From Nostoc sp. FACHB-892 (GTDB taxonomy: Bacteria; Cyanobacteriota; Cyanobacteriia; Cyanobacteriales; Nostocaceae), in the NCBI RefSeq assembly GCF_014698795.1, contig NZ_JACJTR010000021.1, forward strand, positions 80,399 through 144,398: a DNA stretch of 64,000 bases, given 5' to 3'. Positions 9,312 through 18,643 of the stretch are shown piece by piece; position 1 is the stretch's first letter; each line of letters opens with the position of its first letter. The notes under the pieces are model-generated. The model was not told the DNA's origin. It ran no database searches and saw nothing but the letters and a program-made list of their open reading frames with translations. A program made the position numbers and the translations under genes.

Positions 9312-10388
9312 ATGCTATTGTTACTTATTGTTAAAGGTGTTTGCCTTTTGACTTTTGCTAAGTTTGTTTGGGTTGTCAAGACTGTTTTTTCTAGCTTGCG
9401 TATTTTGTGGCAACCTCGGCAGATTTCGAGCAATTACAAATTTTTATCATTCTTTCTGACAATAGTTGTGGTATTAGCGATCGCAGCCTGTAACCACAAC
9501 ACATCGCAGCAAGAAAAAAGTCAAACAACGAAAAACTGTCGAATTGTACAACATGCAATGGGAGAAATTTGCGTTCCTGATCATCCAAAACGGATTGTGA
9601 CTTTAAACCCTGCTGCCTTGGGCAATGCGATCGCGCTTGGCATTCAACCTACTGGAAGTGTTACTGAAGTAATTAATCAGTGGCCCCCTTATCTTCAAGA
9701 AAAAATTGAGGGAATCAAGTTTTTAGGTACTTGGGGAGAGCCTAACTTAGAGAGTATTGCCTTACTTAAGCCTGATGTTATTATTGGCTGGAAACATAAT
9801 CAGCAATCAACCTATTCTCAACTGTCCTATATTGCACCGACAATTTTATACGACTGGATAGTTAATATAAACTATCCAGATAATTGGAAAGAGTATTTTA
9901 ATTTTACAGCAAAAGTACTAGGCAAAGAAGATATTGGTCAGCAACTTTGGCAACATTACAATCAGCGTATTGAACAATTAAAAAGCGCAATAGGCGATCG
10001 CTATAAGAATAAAACAATTTCTGTGATCGTATTTCGTGCTGGTACGATTTACAGTATGGGAGAAAATTCATTTATTGGTTCTATATTGAGTGATCTTGGA
10101 TTAAAGCGTCCAGAATCACAAAAAATTACCTCAAATGGATCTTTTAGTCTCTCTGAAGAAACTTTAGAAATGGCTGATGGCGATGTGATGTTTATTGCAG
10201 ACTATGATGGTAAACACAACTTAAGTATTCTCAAGAGGAAGTCGCTGTGGAAAAAGCTGAAAGCAGTTCAACAAAATCATATTTATGATGTAGAACCTAC
10301 TACCTGGGAATCATCAAGAAATCTCCTGGCTGCCAATACTGTCATTGATGACTTATTTAAATACTTAGTGCGATCGGGTGAAGTATAG
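9312..10388 (+). CDS. Ferric-siderophore ABC transporter substrate-binding lipoprotein (FhuD/FecB-like)
   Basis: Periplasmic binding protein that hands ferric siderophore to the FecCD permeases. After a hydrophobic stretch comes a lipobox (LAIAAC), then mature sequence with HPKRIVTLNPAALGNAIALGIQPTG, the typical PBP-III N-lobe opening, and MGENSFIGSILSDLGLKRP in the C-lobe. The frame is open back to 9129, overlapping the receptor gene. ATG 9312 is the first start that does not, but TTG 9396 would give a textbook lipoprotein signal (about 30 residues before the Cys) and may be the real start. It is the last gene of the uptake set. Confidence 0.88.
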   Translation: MLLLLIVKGVCLLTFAKFVWVVKTVFSSLRILWQPRQISSNYKFLSFFLTIVVVLAIAACNHNTSQQEKSQTTKNCRIVQHAMGEICVPDHPKRIVTLNPAALGNAIALGIQPTGSVTEVINQWPPYLQEKIEGIKFLGTWGEPNLESIALLKPDVIIGWKHNQQSTYSQLSYIAPTILYDWIVNINYPDNWKEYFNFTAKVLGKEDIGQQLWQHYNQRIEQLKSAIGDRYKNKTISVIVFRAGTIYSMGENSFIGSILSDLGLKRPESQKITSNGSFSLSEETLEMADGDVMFIADYDGKHNLSILKRKSLWKKLKAVQQNHIYDVEPTTWESSRNLLAANTVIDDLFKYLVRSGEV

Positions 10389-10435
10389 CGGCAGTTGAAA
10401 AATATCATTTAACTCTAAACTAAACCTCATCTATG

Positions 10436-10575
10436 TTGAGAACCGTAGTTTTTGTCTTTACCCTAAATCCCTCTCTCTGCTTGGGAGAGGGACTTAGGGT
10501 GAGGGCAATATTGCTAGAAGCGGCTGGGGGATGAGGGTTTTTTCTGTTCATACGGAAAGAACTACAGTTTTCAAG
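10436..10575. repeat. Dispersed palindromic repeat element
   Basis: This lies between the binding protein and the exporter. The ends are imperfect inverted repeats (GAACCGTAGTTTTTGTC at left; GAAAGAACTACAGTTTTC at right), enclosing CCTCTCTCTGC/GGGAGAGGG-type inner palindromes and GGCTGGGGGATGAGGG. The layout resembles a non-coding MITE-like element of the kind found repeatedly in this window. No coding capacity was seen. Confidence 0.6.
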
Positions 10576-10744
10576 GTGGGCGCAGTTTATAAATTTTTCA
10601 TTATTCCTTGTGTATACTTGCCAAATTTAACTTAAAATTGCCGTTTTAGGCTAAAAAATTACCGTTATTGGATAGACTCATGCACGAAAAGATAGTAAAC
10701 TCTGCTAGGTAAAAAACATAAGTTATCCACTTTTAATTATTACA

Positions 10745-12550
10745 ATGAAGTCAAAATTTAACCTAGTAGCAGATAAACGCTCTCCCCTCCAACGCTTACT
10801 CAACTACGGGAACAAATATCGCCCACAAATTTATCAAGCCACAGCCTATTCTATTATCAATACAATTTTAGATTTAGCACCACCTTGGCTAATTGGCGTT
10901 GCTGTAGATATATTAGTTCAACAGCAAGATTCGTTTATAGCTAAAATTGGCATTAAAGAAGTAGTATGGCAATTTGCTCTACTTTCATTAATCACTGTGA
11001 TTGTTTGGATATTTGAATCACTTTCTGAGTATGCCTATAATAGACTTTGGCGAAACTTAGCCCAAAATATTCAACATAATTTACGCTTAGATGCCTACGA
11101 TCATTTACAAGAATTAGAATCAGCTTATTTTGAAGATAGTAGTACAGGCGGTTTGATGTCTATTCTCGGTGATGATATCAACCAACTCGAAGACTTTTTA
11201 AATGGGGGAGCTAATGAAATTATCCAAGTCACCACTTCATTTATAATTTTAATCGGTGGTGCATTCTTCATTTTACCTCTCAACATTACCTTAGCAGCAA
11301 TGCTACCAATGCCGTTTATTCTCTGGGGTTCATTAGTATATCAAAAACGCCTCGAACCTCGTTATGCTGATGTTAGAGAAAAAGTGAGTTTTTTGAATTC
11401 TCGTTTAGCTAATAATATTACTGGTATTAGCACAATTAAAAGTTTCACTGCCGAAAATTACGAAAGTGATAGACTAGCGATCGAAAGTGAAGCTTATAAA
11501 AAAAGTAACGCCAAAGCAATTAAACTTTCTGCTGCTTTTGTACCTGTAATTAGAATGTTGGTTTTAGTTGGATTTACCTCTTTATTATTTCTGGGAGGTA
11601 TGGCAGCATATTCTCGTAAAATATCTATTGGGAATTACAGTGTTTTACTAGTTTTAGTCCAAAGATTATTGTGGCCATTGGTATTTTTAGGAGAAACTTT
11701 TGATCGATATCAACGGGCGATGGCTTCTACAAAGCGAGTTATGGATTTGTTAGATACTCCCATAGAAATTACTACGGGAGATATGTCTTTAGTTGTTGAA
11801 CAAGTGGAGGGAGAAGTTGAGTTTAAAAATATTAATTTTGCTTATCGAAATAGTAAAACAATAATTAAAGATTTATCTTTATATATTCCTGCTGGAAAAA
11901 CTATTGCGGTTGTTGGTTCTACTGGTTCAGGTAAAAGCACCTTAGTAAAACTATTGTTACGATTTTATGATGTTTCTAATGGCTCAATTACCATTGATGG
12001 AATTGATATTCAAAAGTTAAATTTATCTGACTTGCGTCGCAGTATTGGTTTAGTTAGTCAAGATGTATTTTTATTTCATGGTACGGTGGCAGAAAATATC
12101 GCCTACGGTACTTTTGAAGCTACAAATGAAGCAATTATTAATGCAGCAAAAATAGCTGAGGCACACGATTTTATTACACAACTATCCCAAGGCTATGAAA
12201 CAATAGTTGGGGAGCGAGGACAAAAGTTATCTGGAGGACAACGCCAACGGATAGCTATTGCTAGAGCAGTTTTGAAAAACCCGCCGATTTTGATTTTGGA
12301 TGAAGCGACATCTGCTGTGGATAATGAAACTGAAGCTGCCATCCAACGTTCTTTAGATAAGATTACCCAAAATCGGACAACAATTGCGATCGCTCATCGT
12401 CTTTCGACAATTCGCCACAGTCATTGTATTTATGTGATGGATCATGGTCAAATTGTGGAGCAGGGTAAGCACGAGGATTTACTACTACTTGATGGTATCT
12501 ATGCCAGTTTGTGGCGCGTACAGTCTGGGTACTTGGGACTGACGCAGTAA
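10745..12550 (+). CDS. ABC transporter, fused permease/ATP-binding protein (MsbA-like exporter)
   Basis: A 601-residue half-transporter: six hydrophobic segments in the first ~320 residues, then an ATPase domain with Walker A VGSTGSGKST, Q-loop VSQDVFLFHGTVAENIAYG, signature LSGGQRQRIAIARAVLK, Walker B ILILDEATSAVD and H-loop IAIAHRLSTIRHS. It would act as a homodimer exporting a lipid, peptide or siderophore-like molecule. It follows the siderophore uptake genes after a 350-bp gap with a repeat, so co-function with iron uptake (for example siderophore export) is plausible but only inferred from position. Confidence 0.93.
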   Translation: MKSKFNLVADKRSPLQRLLNYGNKYRPQIYQATAYSIINTILDLAPPWLIGVAVDILVQQQDSFIAKIGIKEVVWQFALLSLITVIVWIFESLSEYAYNRLWRNLAQNIQHNLRLDAYDHLQELESAYFEDSSTGGLMSILGDDINQLEDFLNGGANEIIQVTTSFIILIGGAFFILPLNITLAAMLPMPFILWGSLVYQKRLEPRYADVREKVSFLNSRLANNITGISTIKSFTAENYESDRLAIESEAYKKSNAKAIKLSAAFVPVIRMLVLVGFTSLLFLGGMAAYSRKISIGNYSVLLVLVQRLLWPLVFLGETFDRYQRAMASTKRVMDLLDTPIEITTGDMSLVVEQVEGEVEFKNINFAYRNSKTIIKDLSLYIPAGKTIAVVGSTGSGKSTLVKLLLRFYDVSNGSITIDGIDIQKLNLSDLRRSIGLVSQDVFLFHGTVAENIAYGTFEATNEAIINAAKIAEAHDFITQLSQGYETIVGERGQKLSGGQRQRIAIARAVLKNPPILILDEATSAVDNETEAAIQRSLDKITQNRTTIAIAHRLSTIRHSHCIYVMDHGQIVEQGKHEDLLLLDGIYASLWRVQSGYLGLTQ

Positions 12551-12589
12551 GCTGATGATAAACCTTTAAGCAGACACGATATTAAATGC

Positions 12590-14806
12590 TCACCCCGCCA
12601 GCCGATACACAATGACTTTTCCTTTCCAATTTTCTTCCACAAATACCAGATACTCACCATTTGAACGCCGAAAAGCGCGGATACCGTAGGGTATATCAAT
12701 CCAGCCACTTTCACTGCCAACTTCTGGGCCTGGTTTTAACTGTTGTACTTGCGCTCCTGTCTTGGCATTGTAGACATATACCTCTGCGGTTTTGACTGTC
12801 ACAGCAAATACATAATCTCCCGCCATACTCATGGCCGCCGTAGACACTTCGCGTTTGCCAGTGGTGTCGTAAGGAATTACAATGCGCCAACGGGGAGTCC
12901 GATTTCCTTTACTCCAATTGTCAAAACGGGCAATCTCAGATCCAGCAACTCCAGCATCGTCACCGAATGCGGGGTGATCTACTGTGAAACCTGACAAATA
13001 CATAGTATCTGTTTTGGGGAAATATTCGATCCGCCGCAAGTCGTTAAAGATGTTGGGAGTAGTTTGCTTCTCCATCGAACTATAGCTGTAGATGGGGTTG
13101 CCTTTAGCATCTATTCCCTGTAGAGGATAGTGTCGAATGCCATCTTCTGTTCGCAAGGCTTTCCAAACATCTCCTTTGCTATCTACCCACCATCCGCCGA
13201 TATATGGATAATCTTTGCTGCTATCATATTCGTTTTTTTCAAATTTGCCATTACCGTTGCGATCGCGCCAGATCCATTCTCCTTGTTTTGGTTGATGGGG
13301 TGGCCAATTTCCCTTGAGAAATGGTTTATCGGCGCTATTAGTACCGACAAACATTCCGGCTGGTATGGCAACTTTGCCATCTTTGTCTGGATTAAAACGA
13401 TATATTTGCAGAAAGCTGTTATACATATCTGTGAGGAACAAAAACGGCTTTCCTTGGATGCGGCGGACAAAGGTTCCATCTGGCGATGTATGCAGTCGGG
13501 GATCTTGAGGATATTTGAAAGCATTTAATGTGTAAGCTTTGTAAGTCCATTGCTTACCAGCAGGCTTACTGTAATCCATCAGATAGTGTTCTTGTTTGGT
13601 GAATACATCTACACCATCAGTTTTAGGATCAGCATCTGCATTATCGACGAATATTAATCCTAGCGATCGCCACATTAGTTTTCCCGATGGCGAAAATTTC
13701 CGTAAATCTGTTCCCGATTTGTTGAAACCATTACTATTTATATAGATATTGCCGGAAGCATCTGTACCAACTCCGGTAAGTCCGTAAAGTTTCAAATCTC
13801 GAACTTCACCCGGAACTCCTGCATAGATACCACCCTTACAGCCAAAACTACCCGTCTGCACTGGCTTATCTTTGATATCATAAATCAACATTTGCTGACG
13901 CGGCCCATTTTCTGCCACTAACAGCTTACCTTGATGATCAATTGCGATCACAGATGGTTCAACGATATCTGCAATCTCTTGGGGTAATTGCTTTCCACTC
14001 TGGGAATAATGGAGAATCTTGGCAGGTTTACTACCATTTTTGCTTTGAATAATCCACAATTTTTTTTGTGGATCAATAGTTATTGCTCCCGGATTAGCAA
14101 AGGTAAAGCTGCGGAGTTCCTTCATCGTATCAGTATCATAGACACGAATCCGGTTAGCAGCAAAATCACTCGCATACAATTCGTTCCCCACAGTTGCTAA
14201 TCCAGTTACTTCACTTTTAGTACTGGTAATTAACATACTTTTATCCCAGCCGCGCCCTTCAGGAAAAGGTGCTGGTTTTCCCGACAAGTCATAGCGTCTA
14301 ACGCAATGCCAAGTTGTTCCTTCTGGTGGGTAATCTTCTTTTGTATTGCCCCTCGATCCCTGAGTCATGGCAATATAAATATATTTACTATTTGCTGTTA
14401 CAGCTTTGCCACCGCCACGACTCCAGCCGTGAGTATCCCCAAGGGCACCAATAACCTTACCATCCTTATATATTCCTGCCTCCATTCCCGCCTCATCCCA
14501 ATGGCTATTGGTGTAGACTGTGCCATCAGGGACAACATACATTGCTTCGATATTGTTCTGTACCCGCAGATTTCCACTGCCAATCGTATTACCTATCCAC
14601 GATGTTGTATAGGTAAGTGTGGATGTTCCAGTTGTCGCCCAGTCTGTTGTAATTCCAATGGTAGTAAAAATAACTCCAACAGTCAGACTGAGTAAAAAGT
14701 TAAAAGTTTTGCTTTTTTGTAAATATCTAATACTTAATATTTTTTTGATATACCGATTTAGTTTGTGACGGAGTTTTAGTAACTGCGTCAGAAATTTATT
14801 TTTCAT
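12590..14806 (-). CDS. Secreted beta-propeller (NHL/SMP-30-like) protein of unknown function
   Basis: A 738-residue protein with a basic N-terminus and a single hydrophobic segment (about residues 34-55), so exported or membrane-anchored. The rest contains repeated propeller-type segments (for example VTGLATVGNELYASDFAANRIRVYD and LTGVGTDASGNIYINSNGF) and one EF-hand-like loop, DRNGNGKFEKNEYD, that could bind calcium. I do not recognise a named enzyme. It is convergent with the exporter gene (40 bp between stops) and divergent from the glycosyltransferase beyond, which could hint at a cell-surface role. Confidence 0.8.
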   Translation of the reverse strand: MKNKFLTQLLKLRHKLNRYIKKILSIRYLQKSKTFNFLLSLTVGVIFTTIGITTDWATTGTSTLTYTTSWIGNTIGSGNLRVQNNIEAMYVVPDGTVYTNSHWDEAGMEAGIYKDGKVIGALGDTHGWSRGGGKAVTANSKYIYIAMTQGSRGNTKEDYPPEGTTWHCVRRYDLSGKPAPFPEGRGWDKSMLITSTKSEVTGLATVGNELYASDFAANRIRVYDTDTMKELRSFTFANPGAITIDPQKKLWIIQSKNGSKPAKILHYSQSGKQLPQEIADIVEPSVIAIDHQGKLLVAENGPRQQMLIYDIKDKPVQTGSFGCKGGIYAGVPGEVRDLKLYGLTGVGTDASGNIYINSNGFNKSGTDLRKFSPSGKLMWRSLGLIFVDNADADPKTDGVDVFTKQEHYLMDYSKPAGKQWTYKAYTLNAFKYPQDPRLHTSPDGTFVRRIQGKPFLFLTDMYNSFLQIYRFNPDKDGKVAIPAGMFVGTNSADKPFLKGNWPPHQPKQGEWIWRDRNGNGKFEKNEYDSSKDYPYIGGWWVDSKGDVWKALRTEDGIRHYPLQGIDAKGNPIYSYSSMEKQTTPNIFNDLRRIEYFPKTDTMYLSGFTVDHPAFGDDAGVAGSEIARFDNWSKGNRTPRWRIVIPYDTTGKREVSTAAMSMAGDYVFAVTVKTAEVYVYNAKTGAQVQQLKPGPEVGSESGWIDIPYGIRAFRRSNGEYLVFVEENWKGKVIVYRLAG

Positions 14807-15332
14807 ATACTTTTTAGGCTTTTAATTATTTATCTACAGCCATTTTCTATAAAATCCGCAATAAAAATAACTATTTTTAAGTAGTTAAGATACTCGCTAA
14901 CCCTGAATACGATAAGTAGGAACTTATTTTACATAAGCTTTACAAAGCTCACCTTATTCTTTAAATTATTAGCTAATATCTTTAAAAAACTATTCAGGTA
15001 TTAATATTTACTTTTGATTCAAACAAAGTTGTAATAATGAATACATAATTTTGCTGTATTCATTGCTTAATGGCGGATTTTATCTTTCCCAGCACAGCAT
15101 TCACCTTCCTTGATTGGTAGGTATAATATATATCTATTTCGGTATTATCTAGTTAATAAAAACACAACAATTATTTATTGACGTTGACATATAAATAGTT
15201 TATAAATTGGTGTTCTATAAAAAACTCTTATTGGTAATGTGTATTCGGAAATTCTAGTGATTCAGGTTTGGATACAGATATAGACGCGCACGACTGTGCG
15301 CCTGTTTTAATATATTTATAGGAAATACATCA
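14807..15332. other. Divergent intergenic region with a GC-rich hairpin
   Basis: This AT-rich spacer lies between the propeller gene (minus) and the glycosyltransferase (plus) and must hold both promoters. The only structure seen is a perfect 6-bp stem, GCGCAC/GTGCGC with a GACT loop, at 15286-15301, about 30 bases before the glycosyltransferase start. It could affect that gene's translation or be a short terminator-like stem. No small ORF was convincing. Confidence 0.5.
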
Positions 15333-16502
15333 GTGCAAAAAAAATCAGAAAACTTCTCTTCATCATCTGCATCTATTCTCACGCTGGGATTAGGCTGGTT
15401 TCCTAAAAATCCCGGAGGACTAGAAAGGTATATTTATGAACTAACTCATAAATTAGCAGCAAATCAAGATCAAGTTGAATTATGTGGAGTTGGTTTACCA
15501 GAGGCTGAAATAAATTCGCCGATTAAACTGACTAATTTGGCTTCTGTTGATAGTGCTATTTGGCTAAGATTATGGTCGATTCGCAATAATTTTCAGAAAA
15601 CAAGAACAAGCAAACCAGATGCTATTAATCTGCACTTTGCACTATATAGCTTTCCTATTTTAGATATTTTACCAAAGGGAGTACCAGTTACTTTTAACTT
15701 TCATGGCCCTTGGGCTTCTGAGAGTCAGCAAGAAGTGGTTAATAAAAATCTCAGTCTTTTGATCAAGCACTGGCTAATAGAAAAAAATACTTATAATCGC
15801 TGCGATCGCTTCATTGTTTTGAGCAAAGCATTTGGTAAAATTCTACATGATAAGTATCAAGTACCGTGGAGCAAAATTAATATTATTCCTGGTGGAGTTG
15901 ATATTAACTGGTTTCAGCCAAATTTATCACCCCAAGAGGCTTGTGCAAAGCTAGGCTGGCCTAGTAATCGCCGGATAATATTTACATCCCGCCGCTTAGT
16001 ACATCGAACCGGAGTTGACAAATTATTGCAAGCCCTGGCTATAATTAAGCCCAGAATACCAGATGTTTGGCTAGCGATCGCAGGTCGTGGTCATATCCAA
16101 GCTGCACTACAACAACAAGCTATAGAATTAGGGCTAGCCGACAACGTTAAATTTTTAGGTTTTCTACCTGATGAGCAATTGCCCATAGCTTATCAAGCTG
16201 CTGAATTGACTATTATGCCTAGCCAATCTTTTGAAGGATTCGGATTAGTAATAATCGAGTCTTTAGCCTGCGGCACTCCTGTTTTATGTACCCCAGTTGG
16301 GGGAATGCCAGAAATTTTATCGGAGTTTTCACCCGATTTAATTACTACTTCACCAGAAGCCTCAGCTATTGCTGAAAAATTAGAGCAAGCACTATTAGGA
16401 AATATCCCCATCCCTTCACGAAAAGCCTGTCGCCAGTACGCTATCACACACTATGACTGGAATCAAATCGCCCAACAAGTACGGAAAATTTTATTAGCTT
16501 AA
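15333..16502 (+). CDS. Glycosyltransferase family 4 protein
   Basis: A 389-residue GT-B fold retaining glycosyltransferase that transfers a sugar from a nucleotide donor. The N-terminal acceptor half begins LGLGWFPKNPGGLERYIYEL; the C-terminal donor half has FTSRRLVHRTGVDKLLQAL, IAGRGH and the EX7E-type motif EGFGLVIIESLACGTPVLCTP. The start is GTG 15333 with AGGA about ten bases upstream. A second GT4 gene follows about 200 bp later after a mobile repeat, so the two may act in one glycan pathway. The acceptor is unknown. Confidence 0.92.
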   Translation: MQKKSENFSSSSASILTLGLGWFPKNPGGLERYIYELTHKLAANQDQVELCGVGLPEAEINSPIKLTNLASVDSAIWLRLWSIRNNFQKTRTSKPDAINLHFALYSFPILDILPKGVPVTFNFHGPWASESQQEVVNKNLSLLIKHWLIEKNTYNRCDRFIVLSKAFGKILHDKYQVPWSKINIIPGGVDINWFQPNLSPQEACAKLGWPSNRRIIFTSRRLVHRTGVDKLLQALAIIKPRIPDVWLAIAGRGHIQAALQQQAIELGLADNVKFLGFLPDEQLPIAYQAAELTIMPSQSFEGFGLVIIESLACGTPVLCTPVGGMPEILSEFSPDLITTSPEASAIAEKLEQALLGNIPIPSRKACRQYAITHYDWNQIAQQVRKILLA

Positions 16503-16509
16503 AGAAGTG

Positions 16510-16667
16510 ATTGTAATAGCTGACTTTTTAAGTTATGTGGAAAAGTACATCAAAAACCTAACCCCCTTCCCAACGCGGTAAGGGGGAAAATTCAAAGTCT
16601 CTCTCCTTTTAGGAGAGAGATTTAGAGAGAGGTTTTTCAGATACCGTGAAAAGTCAGATTGTAATAG
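16510..16667. mobile_element. MITE-like element, family A, with 10-bp target-site duplication
   Basis: The element proper spans 16520-16657 (138 bp). Its ends are imperfect 20-bp inverted repeats: CTGACTTTTTAAGTTATGTG at left, and CTGACTTTTCACGGTATCTG when the right end is read in reverse. The ten bases ATTGTAATAG occur directly on both sides (16510-16519 and 16658-16667), as expected of a target-site duplication. The interior has CCTAACCCCCTTCCC and nested GAGAGAG palindromes but no ORF, so it would need a transposase in trans. A diverged inverted copy lies at 1899-2050. Confidence 0.85.
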
Positions 16668-16714
16668 ATATTAGGGCCAGTACACGGGTCAAAATTAGAT
16701 AAAGTAGAGGCTTT

Positions 16715-17899
16715 ATGAAAATTCTTTTCTTAGACCAAAGTGGTAAACCAGGCGGTGCAGAATTATGTTTAATAGATATTGCTAAACCTTATGGTGAGAG
16801 TGCTTTGGTCGGTTTATTTGCAGATGGCCCATTTAAAGATTTACTACAACAAAATCATATCCCCGTGGAAGTTCTCGCAACTCAAGCAATCCAAGTTCGT
16901 AAAGAAAGCAGTTTGCTACAAGGATTAAAGAGTCTGGGACAGCTTGTACCTTTGATTACTAAGGTAGTTAAAAAAGCACGTGAATACGATTTAATCTATG
17001 CCAATACGCAAAAAGCATTAGTTGTCGGAGCATTAGCAAGTTTTTTTAGCCGCCGCCCTTTGGTTTATCATTTACATGATATTCTTTCCATAGAGCATTT
17101 TAGCCAAACTAATCTTCGTATTGCTGTTAATTTAGCTAATCGTTTTGCATCATTAGTAATTGCCAATTCCCAAGCAAGTAAAACAGCCTTTGTAAAGGCA
17201 CGAGGACGCGCAGATATTATCGAAGTTGTCTATAACGGCTTTGATTCAAAAAAATATCAAACTGATGAATCTGATATTAATAAATTACAGCAACAGTTAG
17301 GATTGCAAAGAAAATTTGTAGTTGGACACTTTAGCCGCCTTGCACCTTGGAAAGGGCAGCATATTTTAATTGATGCCCTTGCCAAATGTCCGCCAGAGGT
17401 GACGGCAGTTTTAGTGGGTGATGCACTATTTGGCGAGCAAGATTATGTCCAACAGTTACACCAACAAGTTGCTGAACTGGGATTAGAAAACCGCGTCAAA
17501 TTTTTAGGATTTCGTTCTGATATTCCCCAGTTAATGGCAGCTTGTGACTTAGTGGCACACACCTCTACTTCCCCAGAACCCTTTGGTAGAGTGATTGTTG
17601 AGGCGATGCTATGTGGAAAAACTGTAGTTGCAGCAAAAGCTGGAGGTGCAATGGAATTAGTAGAACATGGACTTAATGGTTTTCTAGTGACACCAGGAGA
17701 ACCCCAAGAACTTGCACAAGTAATTATCACCTGTCTTCAGGAGACGGAAATAACTGCAACTATAGCCAATAATGCCCGAACTACTGCTAGTGGGCGTTTT
17801 GATGTTGCAATTATTAATCAGCAAATTGCCCAACTGCTATCTCAAAGATTATATACAGACCTAACCCCCAGCCCCTTCCCTACTAGCGTTGGGGAGTAA
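16715..17899 (+). CDS. Glycosyltransferase family 4 protein with a repeat-derived C-terminus
   Basis: A 394-residue GT-B glycosyltransferase. The N-terminus FLDQSGKPGGAELCLIDIA carries the glycine-rich acceptor loop; the donor half has GHFSRLAPWKGQHILIDAL and PEPFGRVIVEAMLCGKTVVAAKAGG (EX7E motif). The last ~15 residues (YTDLTPSPFPTSVGE) and the stop codon are encoded by the start of a family B dispersed repeat (17855-17945), so the original end of the gene has been replaced or extended. The core is complete, so the enzyme is probably still active. The start is ATG 16715. Confidence 0.92.
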   Translation: MKILFLDQSGKPGGAELCLIDIAKPYGESALVGLFADGPFKDLLQQNHIPVEVLATQAIQVRKESSLLQGLKSLGQLVPLITKVVKKAREYDLIYANTQKALVVGALASFFSRRPLVYHLHDILSIEHFSQTNLRIAVNLANRFASLVIANSQASKTAFVKARGRADIIEVVYNGFDSKKYQTDESDINKLQQQLGLQRKFVVGHFSRLAPWKGQHILIDALAKCPPEVTAVLVGDALFGEQDYVQQLHQQVAELGLENRVKFLGFRSDIPQLMAACDLVAHTSTSPEPFGRVIVEAMLCGKTVVAAKAGGAMELVEHGLNGFLVTPGEPQELAQVIITCLQETEITATIANNARTTASGRFDVAIINQQIAQLLSQRLYTDLTPSPFPTSVGE

Positions 17900-17945
17900 G
17901 ATTCAAAGCTTCTCTCCTTTTAGGAGAGAGGTCAAAGTGTATTGC
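17855..17945 (+). repeat. Dispersed repeat, family B (overlaps the end of a CDS)
   Basis: The sequence ACAGACCTAACCCCCAGCC continues through CCCTACTAGCGTTGGGGAG, GTAAGATTCAAAGC, a TCTCTCC/GGAGAGAGG palindrome and GGTCAAAGTGTATTGCA. Nearly the same order of blocks recurs at 25209-25303 and, inverted, at 20845-20925. This copy overlaps the 3' end of the glycosyltransferase gene. Confidence 0.8.
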
Positions 17946-17984
17946 AGAATAACCCCAGATTTAAATCTAGGTTTATAGGCGTGA

Positions 17985-18356
17985 TTACAAACCAACTAAT
18001 TCACGAGATTCTAAATCAGAAAGTTGTTGAGCGATCGCTAATCTTGCTTCTAACTTAGCTACACTAAACTGGTTACGCAGATATTCCAAATGACCGATCG
18101 CATTTGCTTTATCGATAGTTAATCGAATTTGGGTGTCTATTGCCTTTTGATATTCCTGATTTACAAGCAGCACTTCAAAGCGACGAGCCTTGCGTTGAGC
18201 ATCGTTTTTCAAATCTATCTCAAAAGCAGCGACACGATCAGCATTGCCTTCAAATCGGTTAATTTGGTGCTGCACTGCCATCAACTGAGAATCTATTTCA
18301 TTAGCCCGTTGGGCAGCTTGTGCGATCGCAGCTGGATAATGACTCAGTTGCATCAT
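17985..18356 (-). CDS. Hypothetical coiled-coil protein (123 aa) behind a duplicated leader
   Basis: A 123-residue protein that I do not recognise. It is rich in Ala, Gln, Glu and Arg and predicted to be mostly helical, with likely coiled-coil segments (NEIDSQLMAVQHQINRFEG; FSVAKLEARLAIAQQLSDLE). There is no signal peptide or membrane segment. The ATG at 18356 is preceded by GAGGAAAAT, a good ribosome-binding site. It is the downstream member of a pair with the gene at 18727-18996; each has its own copy of a ~100-bp conserved leader, so they are probably co-regulated and related in function. Confidence 0.75.
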   Translation of the reverse strand: MMQLSHYPAAIAQAAQRANEIDSQLMAVQHQINRFEGNADRVAAFEIDLKNDAQRKARRFEVLLVNQEYQKAIDTQIRLTIDKANAIGHLEYLRNQFSVAKLEARLAIAQQLSDLESRELVGL

Positions 18357-18401
18357 TTAATAATTTTCCTCTAAGGTCAAAAATGTCGTGTTTAAGTATA
18401 A

Positions 18402-18504
18402 AACTAACCCTTGAATCCATTTTCCAAAAGGCTGTCACAGAGCAGTTTTATACTTAACTAAGCTTGGTGAACGCTATATATCTATTATAGTATAAATGTA
18501 CTTA
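18402..18504 (-). promoter_or_regulatory. Conserved leader copy 1 with promoter-like and LexA-box-like sequence
   Basis: Read on the minus strand, this has AGTACATTTATACT (one mismatch from the cyanobacterial LexA consensus RGTACNNNDGTWCB), a TATAAT hexamer just after it, then GATATA.AGCGTTCACCAAGC, CTCTGTGACAGCCTTTTGGA and ATGGATTCAAGGGTTAGTT. The same blocks in the same order occur at 18999-19097 upstream of the neighbouring gene. It is probably a promoter plus transcribed leader. Regulation by LexA is an inference only. Confidence 0.6.
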
Positions 18505-18643
18505 AATGTGGTGGAAAAGGCGATGTTTGAAGTGCAGAGATAGCGATCATTATCCACTTGTTATTTACAGTCGCTTTCATGAATTTTAACGCTATTAATT
18601 TTCCGTTCTAAAATTAATTCCACCCATAAAGTTATGATTTTGT

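Noticed and set aside
13130..13528. 132-codon ORF antisense to the propeller gene
   Set aside because: It is a shadow frame of a well-supported gene with no independent signals.
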